Source of the DNA: an uncultured Romboutsia sp.
GTDB taxonomy: Bacteria; Bacillota; Clostridia; Peptostreptococcales; Peptostreptococcaceae
Assembly: GCA_937880075.1 (NCBI GenBank)
Contig: CALFLM010000016.1
Span: 1 to 64,000, forward strand
Direction: 5' to 3'
Length of the DNA stretch: 64,000 nt
Position 1 is the stretch's first letter. Each line of letters begins with the position of its first letter. A program made the translations under genes and the position numbers. This document shows, one piece after another, positions 63,727-64,000 of the stretch. The notes under the pieces are model-generated. The model was given only the letters and a program-made list of their open reading frames with translations. It did no database searches and was not told the origin of the DNA.

Positions 63727-63861
63727 TTAATGAGTTAATCTATTTCTTCCTTTAGCTCTTCTTCTCTTTAACACGTTTCTTCCATTAGACGTTTTCATTC
63801 TCTTTCTGAAACCATGTTCTTTCTTTCTTTGTCTTTTCTTTGGCTGATAAGTTCTCTTCAT
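63727..63861 (-). CDS. rpmH: Ribosomal protein bL34
   Basis: 44 residues, very basic: [20 protein letters not shown] start and [16 protein letters not shown] end, textbook L34. ATG at 63859-63861 preceded by AAAGGCGG. Marks the origin flank; dnaA is expected beyond the right edge. Confidence 0.98.
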   Translation of the reverse strand: MKRTYQPKKRQRKKEHGFRKRMKTSNGRNVLKRRRAKGRNRLTH

Positions 63862-63940
63862 CGTATTACACCGCCTTTCAGATTTGTTTTCCGTTTATAA
63901 AAATAATAACTTTACCCTCAAAGTAAACATAACACATACA

Positions 63941-63969
63941 ATTATAAATGCTTTTATATATGTTGTCAA
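63941..63969 (-). promoter_or_regulatory. Sigma-A promoter of rpmH
   Basis: Consensus -35 TTGACA (63964-63969) and -10 TATAAT (63941-63946) with the optimal 17-bp spacer, about 80 bp before the rpmH start. The perfect match suits a ribosomal protein gene. Confidence 0.92.
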
Positions 63970-64000
63970 CGAGTTTTTGGAAGTCATAAATAACTATTTT

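Overview
This is an AT-rich Firmicutes chromosome segment. Its gene order is that of the origin-proximal region of Peptostreptococcaceae (Clostridioides, Paraclostridium, Romboutsia and relatives): rpmH-rnpA-yidD-yidC-jag-mnmE-mnmG-rsmG-noc-soj-spo0J at the right end, then a selenium-type gene set, rpsF-ssb-rpsR, gdpP-rplI-dnaB, purA, five tRNA genes, dnaD/dnaI-type genes, an M1 peptidase, the WalJ-type hydrolase and rlmH. Nearly everything is transcribed leftward, away from the origin expected just beyond the right edge. The species assignment is an inference from synteny and protein resemblance; no search was run.

Left part (1-22,260), accessory surface biology: an end fragment of yjdM, a lone PotD-type lipoprotein, a PepSY-flanked two-component system (1.7-5.3 kb), degV, and a run of large secreted or anchored proteins. 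These are a 959-residue Pro-rich linker protein, an IdeS/Mac-like (C66) cysteine protease with Ig-like repeats, a truncated GLUG/Zmp-like pseudogene, and a 1701-residue M60 (enhancin-type) metalloprotease with a carbohydrate-binding module. A small transposon graveyard (TnpB 3' end fused to an IS30 3' end) sits between them.

Middle (22,262-35,914), the main discovery candidate: a 13.65-kb integrated element flanked by imperfect 22-bp direct repeats that reproduce the last codons of rlmH. It has the architecture of staphylococcal SCC elements: insertion at the 3' end of rlmH, a large serine recombinase (Ccr-like), a DUF927 helicase-type protein (Cch-like) separated from it by small genes, a DUF960-like gene, and terminal inverted motifs. 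Cargo includes an XRE-DUF262 fusion protein beside a solitary N6-adenine methyltransferase, with a phased operator array between them; a zinc-ribbon lipoprotein; a DUF1232 membrane protein; and several unknown genes. A perfect 18-bp GC-rich inverted repeat brackets the DUF960-like gene.

Right part (35.9-64 kb): conserved housekeeping genes. Added to these are a cluster of DnaA-box-like sequences behind dnaB, a parS-like site between mnmE and mnmG, a decayed aminotransferase/MocR fragment, and four copies (two per orientation, two in each half of the window) of a ~117-bp MITE-like repeat.

How the parts work together: the origin-side genes cover replication loading, chromosome partition, ribosome and tRNA maturation and membrane protein insertion. 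The left region probably serves host-surface interaction. The rlmH element is a self-mobilising module that leaves rlmH coding capacity intact because its end supplies synonymous codons.
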